Part shown: positions 7,167 through 16,404 of the stretch, piece after piece
How positions within the stretch are numbered: position 1 is the first letter of the stretch
Layout of the letters: each line of letters starts with the position of its first letter
Translations under genes and position numbers: made by a program
DNA from: Flavobacterium jumunjinense
GTDB lineage: Bacteria; Bacteroidota; Bacteroidia; Flavobacteriales; Flavobacteriaceae
Assembly (NCBI RefSeq): GCF_021650975.2
Contig: NZ_CP091285.1
Coordinates: 3,100,001 to 3,164,000 of the forward strand
Reading direction: 5' to 3'
Length of the DNA stretch: 64,000 nt
Notes under the pieces: generated by a model
Databases searched by the model: none
What the model was told of the DNA's origin: nothing
Seen by the model: the letters and a program-made list of their open reading frames with translations, nothing else

Positions 7167-8135
7167 CTATTTTCTCTCCATAGATTCTATAATCTGATAA
7201 GCAACACGTAATGCTTCTGTACCATCTTCTAAAGTTACAATTGGAGTTGTATTATTATTAATAGCATCTGCGAAAGTTTCTAGTTCGTCAAGAATTGCAT
7301 TGTTTGGATTCACTTGTGGATTGTTGAAATAGATTTGTTTTTTAACACCTTCCGCATTTTGAAGAATCATATCAAAATCTCCAGGTATTTCTGGAGCATC
7401 TTTCATTTTTACAACTTCACAAATTTTATCTAAATAATCAACAGAAATGTAGGCGTCTTTTTGAAAGAAACGTGATTTACGCATATTTTTCATTGAAATT
7501 CTACTCGAAGTTATATTGGCAACACAACCATTTTCGAATTCAATTCTTGCATTAGCAATATCTGGTGAGTCTGATATTACAGCAACACCACTAGCATTGA
7601 TGCTTTTAACTTTCGATTTTACAACGCTTAAAATAGCATCAATATCATGAATCATTAAGTCTAAAACCACAGGTACATCTGTTCCTCTAGGATTAAATTC
7701 AGCCAAACGATGTGTTTCAATGAACATTGGGTTCTGAATTTGATCTTTCACAGCAATAAATGCAGGATTAAATCGTTCAACATGTCCCACTTGTCCTTTA
7801 ACGTTGTGTTTTTTCGCAAGCGTAATAATTTCTTCCGCTTCTGCTACTGTATTCGAAATTGGCTTCTCTAAGAAAACATGTTTCCCAGCTTTTATAGCTT
7901 CTAGAGCGCAATCATAATGAGAAAGAGTGGGGGTAACAATGTCAATAACATCTACTGCTTCAATTAAGGCAGCGATGGAATCAAATTTTTTATATCCAAA
8001 TTCATTAGCAATTTTTATAGCATTCTCTTCAAAAGGATCATAAAACCCAACTAATTCGTATTTTGAAGATTGATTTAATAAACGTAAATGTATTTTTCCT
8101 AAATGTCCAGCACCTAGAACACCAACTTTTAGCAT
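7167..8135 (-). CDS. Gfo/Idh/MocA family oxidoreductase
   Basis: This 322-residue NAD(P)-dependent enzyme has an N-terminal Rossmann fold with GVLGAGHLGKIHLRLL (residues 5-20), the family EKP motif in HVFLEKPISNTVAEAE near 90-105, and the C-terminal alpha/beta domain with VVLDLMIHDIDAILSV, where the His-Asp pair is typical of the catalytic region. The family oxidises or reduces sugars and related compounds; the substrate is not predictable. It is divergent from pcm and is followed without a gap by a small membrane protein gene. Confidence 0.9.
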   Translation of the reverse strand: MLKVGVLGAGHLGKIHLRLLNQSSKYELVGFYDPFEENAIKIANEFGYKKFDSIAALIEAVDVIDIVTPTLSHYDCALEAIKAGKHVFLEKPISNTVAEAEEIITLAKKHNVKGQVGHVERFNPAFIAVKDQIQNPMFIETHRLAEFNPRGTDVPVVLDLMIHDIDAILSVVKSKVKSINASGVAVISDSPDIANARIEFENGCVANITSSRISMKNMRKSRFFQKDAYISVDYLDKICEVVKMKDAPEIPGDFDMILQNAEGVKKQIYFNNPQVNPNNAILDELETFADAINNNTTPIVTLEDGTEALRVAYQIIESMERK

Positions 8136-8234
8136 AATAGAGTATTTTCAACAAAAATAGCAATAAATTGAGAATTTATAATTGATATTTGAGAATTAGT
8201 TTTCTATTTTTACCGAAAACTAACCCATATTACT

Positions 8235-8876
8235 TTGAAAGATACTCCCAAACATCAAGGACTTAGAAATCAATTAGCTAAACTATTAGAAGAAAAAGGA
8301 ATAATTGATAAAAATGTGTTGGATGCGATTAAAAAAATCCCTCGACATTTGTTCTTGAACTCAAGTTTTGAGGATTTCGCATACCAAGACAAGGCTTTTC
8401 CCATTAGCGCTGGGCAAACTATTTCTCAGCCCTATACAGTTGCTTTTCAAAGTCAATTATTAGAAGTTCAAAAAGAACACAAGGTATTAGAAATAGGAAC
8501 AGGAAGTGGTTATCAAACAGCTGTTTTGTGTTTGTTAGGTGCTAAAGTGTTTACTATAGAAAGACAAAATGAGCTTTTTAAGAAGACGTCTTTGTTGTTG
8601 CCTAAATTAGGAATTCGTCCGAAGCATATTTCTTTCGGAGATGGTTATAAAGGCTTACCTCAATATGCACCATTTGATAGTATTATTGTAACAGCTGGTG
8701 CTCCTTTTATTCCACAACCTCTTATGGCTCAGTTAAAAATTGGTGGAAAATTAGTAATTCCATTAGGGGAAGACAGTCAGGTTATGACGATGTTGATTCG
8801 TAAAAATGAATCCCAATTCGAAAAGCATGAGTTTGGAGAATTCCGGTTTGTACCTTTATTGGAAGATAAAAATTAA
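8235..8876 (+). CDS. pcm: Protein-L-isoaspartate O-methyltransferase
   Basis: The 213-residue protein is a full-length PIMT. It shows the substrate-side GQTISQPYTVAFQ, the SAM-binding VLEIGTGSGYQTAVL, and DGYKGLPQYAPFDSIIVTAGAP. It methylates L-isoaspartyl residues with S-adenosylmethionine to start repair of aged proteins in the cytosol. The start is a TTG; no in-frame ATG lies near and the conserved N-terminus (KHQGLRNQL) begins right after it, so TTG is favoured. It is convergent with smpB, a 20-bp gap apart. Confidence 0.95.
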   Translation: MKDTPKHQGLRNQLAKLLEEKGIIDKNVLDAIKKIPRHLFLNSSFEDFAYQDKAFPISAGQTISQPYTVAFQSQLLEVQKEHKVLEIGTGSGYQTAVLCLLGAKVFTIERQNELFKKTSLLLPKLGIRPKHISFGDGYKGLPQYAPFDSIIVTAGAPFIPQPLMAQLKIGGKLVIPLGEDSQVMTMLIRKNESQFEKHEFGEFRFVPLLEDKN

Positions 8877-8895
8877 ACTAATGATATTAAAAAAC

Positions 8896-9348
8896 CTAGA
8901 AAGATTTTTTAATTCGATCTAGGTCTCTTTTTGTATCTTTTTCTTTTAAAGATTCTCGTTTGTCATAGTTTTTCTTTCCTCGACAAAGCGCAATATCTAA
9001 TTTGGCTAATCCTTTTTCGTTAGTGAATAATCGTAAAGGAACAATAGTTAGCCCTTTATTGTCGCTATCTTTAAATAATTTCTTTAATTCTTTTTTGTTG
9101 AGTAATAGCTTTCTTTCGCTTTTTGCTCTATGATTATAATGTGTACCATAAAGATATTCTTCGATAGTGGCGTTAATAACAAAAAGTTCGTCATTATGAA
9201 ATTCGCAAAAGCTTTCAGCAATAGATGCTTTACCCAAACGGATGGATTTTATTTCTGTACCTGTTAAAACAATTCCAGCAGTATATCTGTCGATCAATTC
9301 ATAATCGAATTTTGCTCTTTTGTTTAATATGTTAATCGTTTTTTGCAT
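8896..9348 (-). CDS. smpB: SsrA-binding protein SmpB
   Basis: The 150-residue protein is the tmRNA partner needed for trans-translation and rescue of stalled ribosomes. It shows the conserved [35 protein letters not shown], the LLLNKKEL segment, [27 protein letters not shown] and a basic tail ([11 protein letters not shown]) that occupies the decoding centre. The length is normal. No ssrA gene is seen in the window. Confidence 0.96.
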   Translation of the reverse strand: MQKTINILNKRAKFDYELIDRYTAGIVLTGTEIKSIRLGKASIAESFCEFHNDELFVINATIEEYLYGTHYNHRAKSERKLLLNKKELKKLFKDSDNKGLTIVPLRLFTNEKGLAKLDIALCRGKKNYDKRESLKEKDTKRDLDRIKKSF

Positions 9349-9472
9349 AGGGATACAAAAGTAGTTAGAAAAATGTGATATTAAAATTTCTAGTTTGTTT
9401 TTTATGAGTATATTTTTTTTGAATTATTATAAGTTTAAAATTATGCATAAAAAAATAAAAACTCTTTATATT

Positions 9473-9497
9473 TTGAATTGATTTTTTTATATATTCG
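9473..9497 (+). promoter_or_regulatory. Candidate promoter of the subtilisin lipoprotein gene
   Basis: TTG at 9473 and TATATTCG at 9490-9497 (one mismatch to TAnnTTTG) are 14 bp apart, slightly shorter than the usual 17-23 bp, and 28 bp upstream of the ATG at 9526. Confidence 0.35.
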
Positions 9498-9525
9498 CAA
9501 CAACAAACCATAAAACTATAACAAT

Positions 9526-11037
9526 ATGAAAAAAAATCTTTTAAAAATATGCACTTTTGCATTTTTAGGGATAATGGTCTCTTGTTCTGAAGACAATTAT
9601 GAAAAAGAGAATGCTGTAGATGCTGAAAATTTTAATCAAGAGCTTTTATCTACAAAACAGATTAATGATGAAATTAAAGAAACACTTCAACAAACTGGGA
9701 AATTTTATTGGAAAGATGCTTCTTTGCAAATGTTGTGGAGCGCAACACAACATGGTTCAAATTTAGTAACAATTGGTTACGGAGAATCGTTAAATGATTT
9801 TGAGAAAGCTTCAGGGAAAGCTTCGGGTATTGAAGATGAGATTTTGAAAATAATAAAAGAAAATGAGTCTGATTCGCCCGAAAAAGTGGTTATTTATAAA
9901 GACCCAGTTCTGAATATTATCGATGTTATCATTAAAGATCAAAAAACGTTGTTCTTGTTAAGAAAAAATAAAGGAATACGATATATTGAACCAGGAGATT
10001 ATAAATATTTCACTTTCGAACAAGAAAATGGAGCTAATAAAAGCTCGGGTTCTTCTGGATGTGGATATGATTCTGAGTCTTTAAGTGGTTCAGATTATAC
10101 TACCATTACTCCAAATGCTAAAGTACCTTGGAATTTCTACAAACATAATATACCAAATGCTTGGGCGAAAAGTACAGGTGCTGGAATTACCGTTGGTGTA
10201 ATCGATTCTGGAGTTTCTCCAAATCAGTCATTATTGGGAAGTAATTTTAACAATGGAGATTCGTCTGGAAGAACGGTTCAAAAATATGGAACGTATGTTG
10301 ATTCTTTTTGGCCATGGTCTACATCTACAGATGGACCAAATGACCAATGTGGTCACGGAACAAGTATGACGGCAACTGCAACTGCTCCAAGAAACAATAA
10401 AGGCTTACCAGTTGGTGTAGCGTATAATGCGAATTTAATTTCTTACAGAGCAGCTTCAAATGTTGTTTTAGAAGGTTATCATGAGCAAAAAGGAGTTCAG
10501 AATGCATTTGTTGGATTAGGAAATAATTCTTCTGTAAAAATTATTTCAATGTCTATGGGACATATTTTCTCTGTAGGAAGAATAGAAGACGGTGTAAGAT
10601 ATGCTAATAATAGAGGGAAACTAATTTTCTGTGCTGGTGGAACATCTACTAGTTTTACAAATTTTGTTGGAGTAATTTTTCCAGCTTGGATGAATGAAAC
10701 GGTTGCTGTTACTGGTATTAAAGAAGGATCGGGATATAATAAATGTTCTAACTGTCATTCTGGTAGTAAGATTGAATTTACTGTAGTAATGGAAAGATCG
10801 GCTTCTGGAAACACAGCACCAGTATTAAGTTATTATGAAAACCAAACCGATTATGTTGGTGGTTCTTCTGTAGCTACAGCTACAACAGCAGGAATCGCTG
10901 CTTTAGTTTGGTCTAAAAACCCAACATGGAATAAAGATCAAGTTTTAAATAAACTGAGACAATCTTCATCGCTTTACCCTAATAAGAGTTCAGATTACGG
11001 TTATGGAAATATAAACGCAGCTTTAGCGGTTCAATAA
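9526..11037 (+). CDS. S8 family subtilisin-like protease, lipoprotein
   Basis: The 503-residue protein begins with a lipoprotein signal ending at Cys20 (GIMVSC) followed by SED, an acidic run like Bacteroidota surface-export signals, so it is probably exposed on the outer membrane. Residues about 25-190 look like a pro-region; the catalytic domain has Asp227 (VIDSG), His277 (CGHGTS) and Ser448 (GGSSVATA). The segment corresponding to the usual AAGN oxyanion-hole motif reads CAGG (369-372), so the common Asn appears replaced by Gly. The domain carries extra cysteines (CGHG, CSNC). It is monocistronic, ended by a strong terminator. Confidence 0.88.
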   Translation: MKKNLLKICTFAFLGIMVSCSEDNYEKENAVDAENFNQELLSTKQINDEIKETLQQTGKFYWKDASLQMLWSATQHGSNLVTIGYGESLNDFEKASGKASGIEDEILKIIKENESDSPEKVVIYKDPVLNIIDVIIKDQKTLFLLRKNKGIRYIEPGDYKYFTFEQENGANKSSGSSGCGYDSESLSGSDYTTITPNAKVPWNFYKHNIPNAWAKSTGAGITVGVIDSGVSPNQSLLGSNFNNGDSSGRTVQKYGTYVDSFWPWSTSTDGPNDQCGHGTSMTATATAPRNNKGLPVGVAYNANLISYRAASNVVLEGYHEQKGVQNAFVGLGNNSSVKIISMSMGHIFSVGRIEDGVRYANNRGKLIFCAGGTSTSFTNFVGVIFPAWMNETVAVTGIKEGSGYNKCSNCHSGSKIEFTVVMERSASGNTAPVLSYYENQTDYVGGSSVATATTAGIAALVWSKNPTWNKDQVLNKLRQSSSLYPNKSSDYGYGNINAALAVQ

Positions 11038-11062
11038 CTATAAAATATAATTGTTAATTCAT

Positions 11063-11094
11063 AAAAGCAGATTGAAGAATTTCAATCTGCTTTT
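11063..11094 (+). terminator. Rho-independent terminator after the subtilisin gene
   Basis: A 14-bp perfect stem (AAAAGCAGATTGAA with its complement), 4-nt loop and a T-run, 26 bp after the stop codon. Confidence 0.9.
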
Positions 11095-11211
11095 TTATTT
11101 ATTCCAGGTGTTAATATATTACTTAGTAAATGATTTTTTAACTTTATTTTTTATGATTTACTTGGATTTTTTAATTACTTTTATGTTAATTAACCTATTT
11201 ACTTATCTACT

Positions 11212-11493
11212 ATGACTTTAGGATATCAAACAATTGAGAAAGAATCTATAGCTTCCTTACATTTTCCGAGTTCGGAAGTGTTAACTGAAAAAGAAGCTGT
11301 TTCACAAAGAAGAACTGATTTAGACAGAGCTTTGTCTCTTGGAAATTTAGAGCATTTAAAAATTAAAATTTATTTTGAAGATGATGCATCTATGAAAATG
11401 ACAGAAACTACTGTTTGGGGCGTAACCGACAATAGAGTTATTCTGAAACAAGGTGTAGTAATTCCACTTAATAGAATTCATAAAGTAATTTAA
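11212..11493 (+). CDS. Conserved small protein, 93 residues
   Basis: The 93-residue soluble protein has an N-terminal low-complexity part (LHFPSSEVLTEKEAVSQRRTDLDRAL) and a C-terminal strand-rich part (KIKIYFEDDASMKMTETTVWGVTDNRVILKQGVVIPLNRI) that resembles a small Sm-like or PilZ-like beta-barrel turn. I recall similar short proteins across Bacteroidota as uncharacterised. It stands alone between two terminators. No function is known. Confidence 0.7.
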   Translation: MTLGYQTIEKESIASLHFPSSEVLTEKEAVSQRRTDLDRALSLGNLEHLKIKIYFEDDASMKMTETTVWGVTDNRVILKQGVVIPLNRIHKVI

Positions 11494-11501
11494 AAAGGTA
11501 G

Positions 11502-11540
11502 AAAAAAAAGGCTTTCTTATTATAAGAAAGCCTTTTTTTT
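11502..11540. terminator. Bidirectional terminator
   Basis: GGCTTTCTTA at 11510-11519 and its perfect complement at 11523-11532 form a 10-bp stem with a 3-nt loop, flanked by eight A on the left and eight T on the right. It serves the plus-strand 93-residue gene and the convergent aldose-epimerase gene. Confidence 0.92.
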
Positions 11541-12390
11541 AAAGTATGTCTATCGAAAAATAACATTTAAAATGTTCTTTTGGATTTATTCTTTGAATCC
11601 CTTTTTTGTCTTCTAATTGTCCGTTTGTAGAAGATTCATCGGCATGACCATACCAAGGTTCAATACATAAAAAGGGGGCATTTACTTTTGTCCAAATTCC
11701 TAAATCGGGAAAACCTCTAAAGTTTACTTTTAATATTGGATTGTCTTTATATGCAATTGTCAACTCTTCCGATTTTAAGTTTCTAAAAACTAAAGCATCT
11801 TTTTCAAATAGTGAATAATTAAGAGCTATTATTCCATTTTTGGAAGGTATAGGAATCGTTTCACCTGAAAATAATTCATTTTCTAATAAATGACTTTCAA
11901 ATGCTTCTGTTTCATTACTAAAAATTAAGCTATGATTGTTAAAATCTCCATGAATAGCAAATGCAGGATGTGCACCTATTGAAAAGGGCATAATTTCATC
12001 ATTATTGTTTTGTATGGAATAACTAATTTTTAAGCCTGAAGTAGATAATGTATAATGAATTTGTAATTCGAAAGAAAACGGATATATTTTTAGCGTATCA
12101 TTATTTTCTTTTAAAGAAAAAACAACTTCATTTTCAGTTTGATGATTAATTTCAAAATTATAATTTCTTGCAAAACCATGTCTAGGCAAAGTGAATTCTT
12201 TGTTTTGAAAGGTATAAGTGTCGTTTTTTAATTTTCCAACAATAGGGAATAATACGGGTGATGTTTTGTTCCAATAGTTCTCATCTATTGTCCAAATATA
12301 GTTGGTTTCTTCTTTTTTTAAAGTAACCAATTCAGCACCCAAAGTAGTTATGGTTGCTGAAAGGGTATTGTTTTTTAGTGTAACTATCAT
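11539..12390 (-). CDS. Aldose 1-epimerase family protein (LacX/YeaD-like)
   Basis: The 283-residue protein is a galactose-mutarotase-fold enzyme. Supporting motifs are WNKTSPVLFPIVGKL and LPRHGFARNY near the N-terminus, the FSIGAHPAFAI active-site His segment and the C-terminal FLCIEPWYGHADE with the catalytic acid. It interconverts sugar anomers, or acts on a related hexose or hexose phosphate, in the cytosol. It is last of a minus-strand run with the ABC permease gene 6 bp upstream. Confidence 0.9.
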   Translation of the reverse strand: MIVTLKNNTLSATITTLGAELVTLKKEETNYIWTIDENYWNKTSPVLFPIVGKLKNDTYTFQNKEFTLPRHGFARNYNFEINHQTENEVVFSLKENNDTLKIYPFSFELQIHYTLSTSGLKISYSIQNNNDEIMPFSIGAHPAFAIHGDFNNHSLIFSNETEAFESHLLENELFSGETIPIPSKNGIIALNYSLFEKDALVFRNLKSEELTIAYKDNPILKVNFRGFPDLGIWTKVNAPFLCIEPWYGHADESSTNGQLEDKKGIQRINPKEHFKCYFSIDIL

Positions 12391-12396
12391 ATTTTT

Positions 12397-13950
12397 TTAG
12401 TTTTCTGGTAAACCTTTCCAAGTACGTATGGATCTTGAAAACAGGAATAATGCTATTATTGAAATGATAAAATTAATTAAGAACATATAAGGAACAAAAT
12501 CAGTTAATGTATAGTAGAATTCTGTTCGAGTATTTGTTCCTAATTCATTAAAAATGTAAGTGTCTTTATAATGTTCAAGTATAATAAAATAGATAAATGG
12601 AATTACCATACTAAATGTCCAAGTTGATAAAATTAGAGCAATTTCTGTAAATTTTTTATTCTTTTGAATATGTGTGTTGATGATATAATATCCAATAAAG
12701 AACAGGATAAAAAGTAAACAAATTGATAGGTAGGTAATAGTTTCGTCTATAGTATAATTGTATAAATAACGAATTAAAACTGAGCCTAAACCAAAAATAA
12801 TATTTAAAACCCCAAATACAATTAATGCAATTAACCACGATTTTCCAGAAGTGGTTTTAAAAGAGAAAAGCAATAATGAAAATGCCAATGCTCCATATAA
12901 AAATGCCAAAATTGCGTTATATTCAAAAAGTGGGTCTACATGAGCATTACTTACTTTATTATATTTTTCTTTAAGGATATCATATTGAAAAAAGTATTTA
13001 GAATATTTTTTACCATTTGTATGTCTTCTGTAGTTCTCTTTTGAGTAATCATAATAGTTTTGATTTTCTCTATCATCTTCTCTAAAATCATAAGCAGTAA
13101 TATATGAAAATTCAGTAAAATCAGGTGCTTTATAGGTAATAGAAAACCATTTGTTTAAATCTAAATTGGTCTCTAATTGATGTTCTTTATATATTTTTAA
13201 GAAATCATTCATTAAGTTTTTTACAGCTACTTTATTATTAGTGTGTAACCAATTTTTAATTTGTTCTTTTAACTGAATTTCTCTTTCGTAGTTTATGATG
13301 TCGAAATTATCTATTTGTCTATTAATAAGTGAGTTTTCATTGTATTTTGTGCCTTTATAATATAAATGATCTTTATAGAAATAATGATAGCCGTTTCTAT
13401 TATATTCTTCATTGTCATACTCATTATATTCATTTTCATCTGCGTTCTCTGCTATATAGTTTTCTTGTTTTATAGAGTCCCTTTCCGTTTCTGCGAAACT
13501 TCCATCTATAAAAACATCAGATAAACAAATTGTTTCACATCTTTTTTGTGTTTCTTCATAAGAATAATAACTTCTTTCTCTTAGCTGTTTTCCTAGATAA
13601 AAAGGTAATGCAAATGAAATAAAGATGTATGAAATAATGAAAATTTGTAGCCATTCATAGAATAATGCATTTTTGCTTTTTTTGTATAAAGCTTTAAAAG
13701 AATTATTTCGTAAATAATAAACAATCCATAAAATAATGATAATTAAGCTTAATAGAAAACCAAAGAAATTAATCGCAACTTCATTATCAGGATCATAAGT
13801 TTTTCCTGTAAAATCAATTGAGCCTTCGGCATAGCCTAAAATGAAATAGATAATATGATAAATGAGTCCAATAATGAGCATTGGAACAAATTTTGTGTTC
13901 CACAATAATGGATATTTTAGTAAAAGTTTTTTTTGAATATCTTTAAACAT
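12397..13950 (-). CDS. ABC-2-like transporter membrane protein with large soluble insert
   Basis: The 517-residue protein has about eight membrane helices: three near the N-terminus (about 22-125), then a 210-residue hydrophilic region rich in Tyr, Asn and Glu (about 125-335), then five more. It lies 12 bp downstream of an ABC ATPase gene on the same strand and is probably its permease. The hydrophilic insert contains many Tyr/Asn/Glu-rich stretches (such as ENEYNEYDNEEYNRNGY), as in Bacteroidota extracytoplasmic loops. No specific substrate or family beyond ABC-type permease is supported. Confidence 0.65.
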   Translation of the reverse strand: MFKDIQKKLLLKYPLLWNTKFVPMLIIGLIYHIIYFILGYAEGSIDFTGKTYDPDNEVAINFFGFLLSLIIIILWIVYYLRNNSFKALYKKSKNALFYEWLQIFIISYIFISFALPFYLGKQLRERSYYSYEETQKRCETICLSDVFIDGSFAETERDSIKQENYIAENADENEYNEYDNEEYNRNGYHYFYKDHLYYKGTKYNENSLINRQIDNFDIINYEREIQLKEQIKNWLHTNNKVAVKNLMNDFLKIYKEHQLETNLDLNKWFSITYKAPDFTEFSYITAYDFREDDRENQNYYDYSKENYRRHTNGKKYSKYFFQYDILKEKYNKVSNAHVDPLFEYNAILAFLYGALAFSLLLFSFKTTSGKSWLIALIVFGVLNIIFGLGSVLIRYLYNYTIDETITYLSICLLFILFFIGYYIINTHIQKNKKFTEIALILSTWTFSMVIPFIYFIILEHYKDTYIFNELGTNTRTEFYYTLTDFVPYMFLINFIISIIALFLFSRSIRTWKGLPEN

Positions 13951-13962
13951 GTTGAATGTGTT

Positions 13963-15105
13963 TTAGTTGACGAAAAAGCGACGTGTTGAGTTAGAAATAT
14001 TTCGCATATAACTTATTGCAATTGATTGATTAATAATTGCTTTCATAAAATCATGTATGCTAATGTTTTCGGGAAAAGTTGCAATATAAGTTCCACCATT
14101 TTGTTCTAATGAAATGATGTTAATAACTGTAAAAGCACTTTTTAAATCGCTCAAACTTTGTGTGCTTTCAAACTCTATAATACAATGCTTTGCAATGTCG
14201 TTTTCGGCATTTAAATTCTTTTGGGTTCCTTGTTTTAAAAAAACAACTTGGTTAGAAGTTTTTTCTACTTCATACAATTGTTGCGAGCTTAAAACAATAG
14301 CAATGGGTCTAAAGGGAGAATTTGCAATATTTCTAAAATCGTCTAAAACTGTTTGTTGTGCTAAAATGTCAAGATTTGCTAAAGGTTCGTCAATCAGTAA
14401 TATTTTAGGTTTTCGGAGTAACATTCGAGCCAATTCAAATCGCATTTTGTAACCCGATGATAAACCACTCCAATTGTGGTTTCTGGATTTACGTAGTCCT
14501 AGTCGAGTAATTATTAAATCGATAACCAAATTATTTTCTTCAGGAAGATAACCATAGCAACTAGCTGTAAACTCTAAGTTTTCATACATTGAACCTCTCC
14601 ACGTATCTGTGCGCTGCGGAATGTATACAAGTTTGGTTTTTAAGTCGTAACCATCTTCATAATCAAAATGATACTTAATAGTTCCCGAAGTAGGATTAAG
14701 TTCTCCACACAAACTACGAAGTAAGGTTGTTTTTCCGTTTCCATTTTCTCCTACTAAACCAATAATTTCTCCTGTATTTATAGCCAGATTGATTGGTCCC
14801 AAGGCAAAATTAGAATTGTATCTTTTTTCTAGATTTTCTACTTCTATAATGGTTTCATGCGGACGAGTCTCTTTTTTGTCTAGAAAATGATAAAGTTCAT
14901 TAAGAAGTGTTTGTAATTTTTCTTTTCTCCCTGTATCATTTTTCTCATTGCCATCAAGCCAGTTTAAATACTGATTTGTCTTTGCGTAAAATTCGATATT
15001 TTCTGTATCGAGAGTAAAATCGATTACTCGTTTTGTTACTTGATTGTATTCTTCAAATTGAAGGAGTTCTTCTACTTCTTTGAACTGTTTTTGAAATTCA
15101 GTCAT
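13963..15105 (-). CDS. ABC transporter ATP-binding protein with N-terminal helical extension
   Basis: The 380-residue protein has an ATPase domain from about residue 86: Walker A GENGNGKTT (119-127), Walker B KILLIDEP, D-loop LANLD and a signature region reading LSSGYKMR instead of the usual LSGGQ-type. About 85 residues precede the ATPase domain as a helical extension that most ABC-2 ATPases lack, and about 90 residues follow it. It couples ATP hydrolysis to transport with the adjacent membrane protein. The GNAT gene lies 3 bp upstream, so the run is one operon. Confidence 0.9.
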   Translation of the reverse strand: MTEFQKQFKEVEELLQFEEYNQVTKRVIDFTLDTENIEFYAKTNQYLNWLDGNEKNDTGRKEKLQTLLNELYHFLDKKETRPHETIIEVENLEKRYNSNFALGPINLAINTGEIIGLVGENGNGKTTLLRSLCGELNPTSGTIKYHFDYEDGYDLKTKLVYIPQRTDTWRGSMYENLEFTASCYGYLPEENNLVIDLIITRLGLRKSRNHNWSGLSSGYKMRFELARMLLRKPKILLIDEPLANLDILAQQTVLDDFRNIANSPFRPIAIVLSSQQLYEVEKTSNQVVFLKQGTQKNLNAENDIAKHCIIEFESTQSLSDLKSAFTVINIISLEQNGGTYIATFPENISIHDFMKAIINQSIAISYMRNISNSTRRFFVN

Positions 15106-15108
15106 ATA

Positions 15109-15666
15109 TTATTGTATAAAATTTCGTTTTAATAAAGAATAAATTACGGAGTCAATAAATCTACCGTCATAATATTCATTTTCAACTAAATGTGCTTCTT
15201 TTACAAAACCGTTTTTTTGGAGCACACGTTCTGAACCTGTGTTTTTTGGATCAATTATTGCTTCAACAGAGTGCATCTTCATATCGTTGAAAGCATATTT
15301 CAGAATGGTTTTAATAGCCTCAGTTGCATATCCTTTTCCATGATACCCAGGCAGAAACATATAACCAATTTCACAACGAAAATGTTCTGGTTTTATTCTG
15401 TAATGCCCAATTAATGCAATGAGTTTATCACTCCCTTTTTCTGTAACTACCCAGTTGATCCCTTCATTTGTTTCAATTTTATCTTGAATCATTTTGATGT
15501 GTGCCAAAGCCTCTTCGGTTGTTGTTACTAAAGGTCTAGGAATGTATTTCATGTTTTCGACATTTCCCCTAAGCGCAATTATCTCATTGGCATCATTTTC
15601 ATTTATTGCACGATATAGTAAACGATCGCTTTCTAGGTTTGGGAAAGGGGAGAAAGTATAGGACAT
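15109..15666 (-). CDS. GNAT family N-acetyltransferase (RimJ/RimL type)
   Basis: The 185-residue protein has the RimJ/RimL layout: ESDRLLYRAI at the start, GHYRIKPEHFRCEIGYMF, the acetyl-CoA-binding PGYHGKGYATEAIKTIL and the terminal DPKNTGSERVLQKNGF. It transfers an acetyl group from acetyl-CoA to an amine; targets in this subfamily include protein N-termini, but this one is not defined. It sits between the DUF2238 gene and the ABC ATPase, gaps of 2-3 bp. Confidence 0.9.
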   Translation of the reverse strand: MSYTFSPFPNLESDRLLYRAINENDANEIIALRGNVENMKYIPRPLVTTTEEALAHIKMIQDKIETNEGINWVVTEKGSDKLIALIGHYRIKPEHFRCEIGYMFLPGYHGKGYATEAIKTILKYAFNDMKMHSVEAIIDPKNTGSERVLQKNGFVKEAHLVENEYYDGRFIDSVIYSLLKRNFIQ

Positions 15667-15668
15667 AT

Positions 15669-16280
15669 TTATGTGTTTTTTATTGGGTAAGTTTTTATTG
15701 CTTCATCTTGTTTTTTGCTAAAGAAAATAAGCATACAAATGGCTCCAATTGTAGCGACAAGCATGTCTGATTGTGTGTCCCAAATGTATCCTTGTGTTCC
15801 TAAGAAGGCATCTCCACCTTCTCCAGTGGCAATTGAAACCCACCATTCAATCCATTCATAGGCTGCACTAATAGCTAAACAAATAGAAACGATTATAAAA
15901 TTGAAGTAGCTTTTGTTGGCAATTACATTCCTACGAAGGAATAGTTCTCGTATAATCATTGCGGGAACAAAACCTTGTGCAAAATGACCAATTTTATCAT
16001 AATTGTTTCGTGAATGATGTAATGTTTCTTTTATCCAATCGAAAAAAGGTACTTCAGCATAGGTATAATGTCCGCCAAGAAACAAAATGTAACAATGAAT
16101 CAGTATAAAAAAATAGGTAAAGTTGGTGAATTGAAAATTTTTATAGGTGAGAACCAATATAAATAAACCTATAATTGCAGGTAATACTTCTAAAAACCAA
16201 GTAAAATATTCTTTTGGTTGTATACCCGAAACAATGAATCCGATAAAGAAGAGTAGAATAAAAATTTGTTTCGTTTTCAT
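15669..16280 (-). CDS. DUF2238 (YjdF-type) membrane protein
   Basis: The product of 203 residues has six or so membrane helices and the family motifs HFAQGFVPAMIIRELFLRR and AAYEWIEWWVSIATGEG, then FLGTQGYIWDTQSDM, all typical of DUF2238. The start is set at ATG 16280: the upstream in-frame TTG (16304) is part of TATTTTTG, a likely -7 promoter element. Its function is unknown; it is an inner-membrane protein. It heads the operon with GNAT, ABC ATPase and permease. Confidence 0.9.
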   Translation of the reverse strand: MKTKQIFILLFFIGFIVSGIQPKEYFTWFLEVLPAIIGLFILVLTYKNFQFTNFTYFFILIHCYILFLGGHYTYAEVPFFDWIKETLHHSRNNYDKIGHFAQGFVPAMIIRELFLRRNVIANKSYFNFIIVSICLAISAAYEWIEWWVSIATGEGGDAFLGTQGYIWDTQSDMLVATIGAICMLIFFSKKQDEAIKTYPIKNT

Positions 16281-16301
16281 TTGTAAGAATGTTACTTCAT
16301 T

Positions 16302-16309
16302 CAAAAATA
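16302..16309 (-). promoter_or_regulatory. Candidate -7 element for the DUF2238 operon
   Basis: The minus strand reads TATTTTTG, matching TAnnTTTG, 21 bp upstream of the chosen ATG at 16280. Confidence 0.4.
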
Positions 16310-16343
16310 GTCAAAACAAATTGTTTTTTCGAAATATGATGTA

Positions 16344-16387
16344 AAAAAAGTGTCTCTTAATTATTTAAAATTAAGAGACACTTTTTT
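16344..16387 (-). terminator. Rho-independent terminator of the 16405-16812 gene
   Basis: A 19-bp stem (GTGTCTCTTAATT core with its complement, flanked by A and T runs) follows the minus-strand stop at 16405. Confidence 0.9.
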
Positions 16388-16404
16388 ATAGCAGTAACTA
16401 TTTA

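Noticed and set aside
8894..8924. Possible terminator hairpin between pcm and smpB
   Set aside because: Only 7 bp of stem with a 17-nt loop lying mostly inside the smpB coding end; not convincing.
16304..16304. TTG start for the DUF2238 gene
   Set aside because: The TTG is part of TATTTTTG, a likely promoter element; the ATG at 16280 starts the natural membrane segment.
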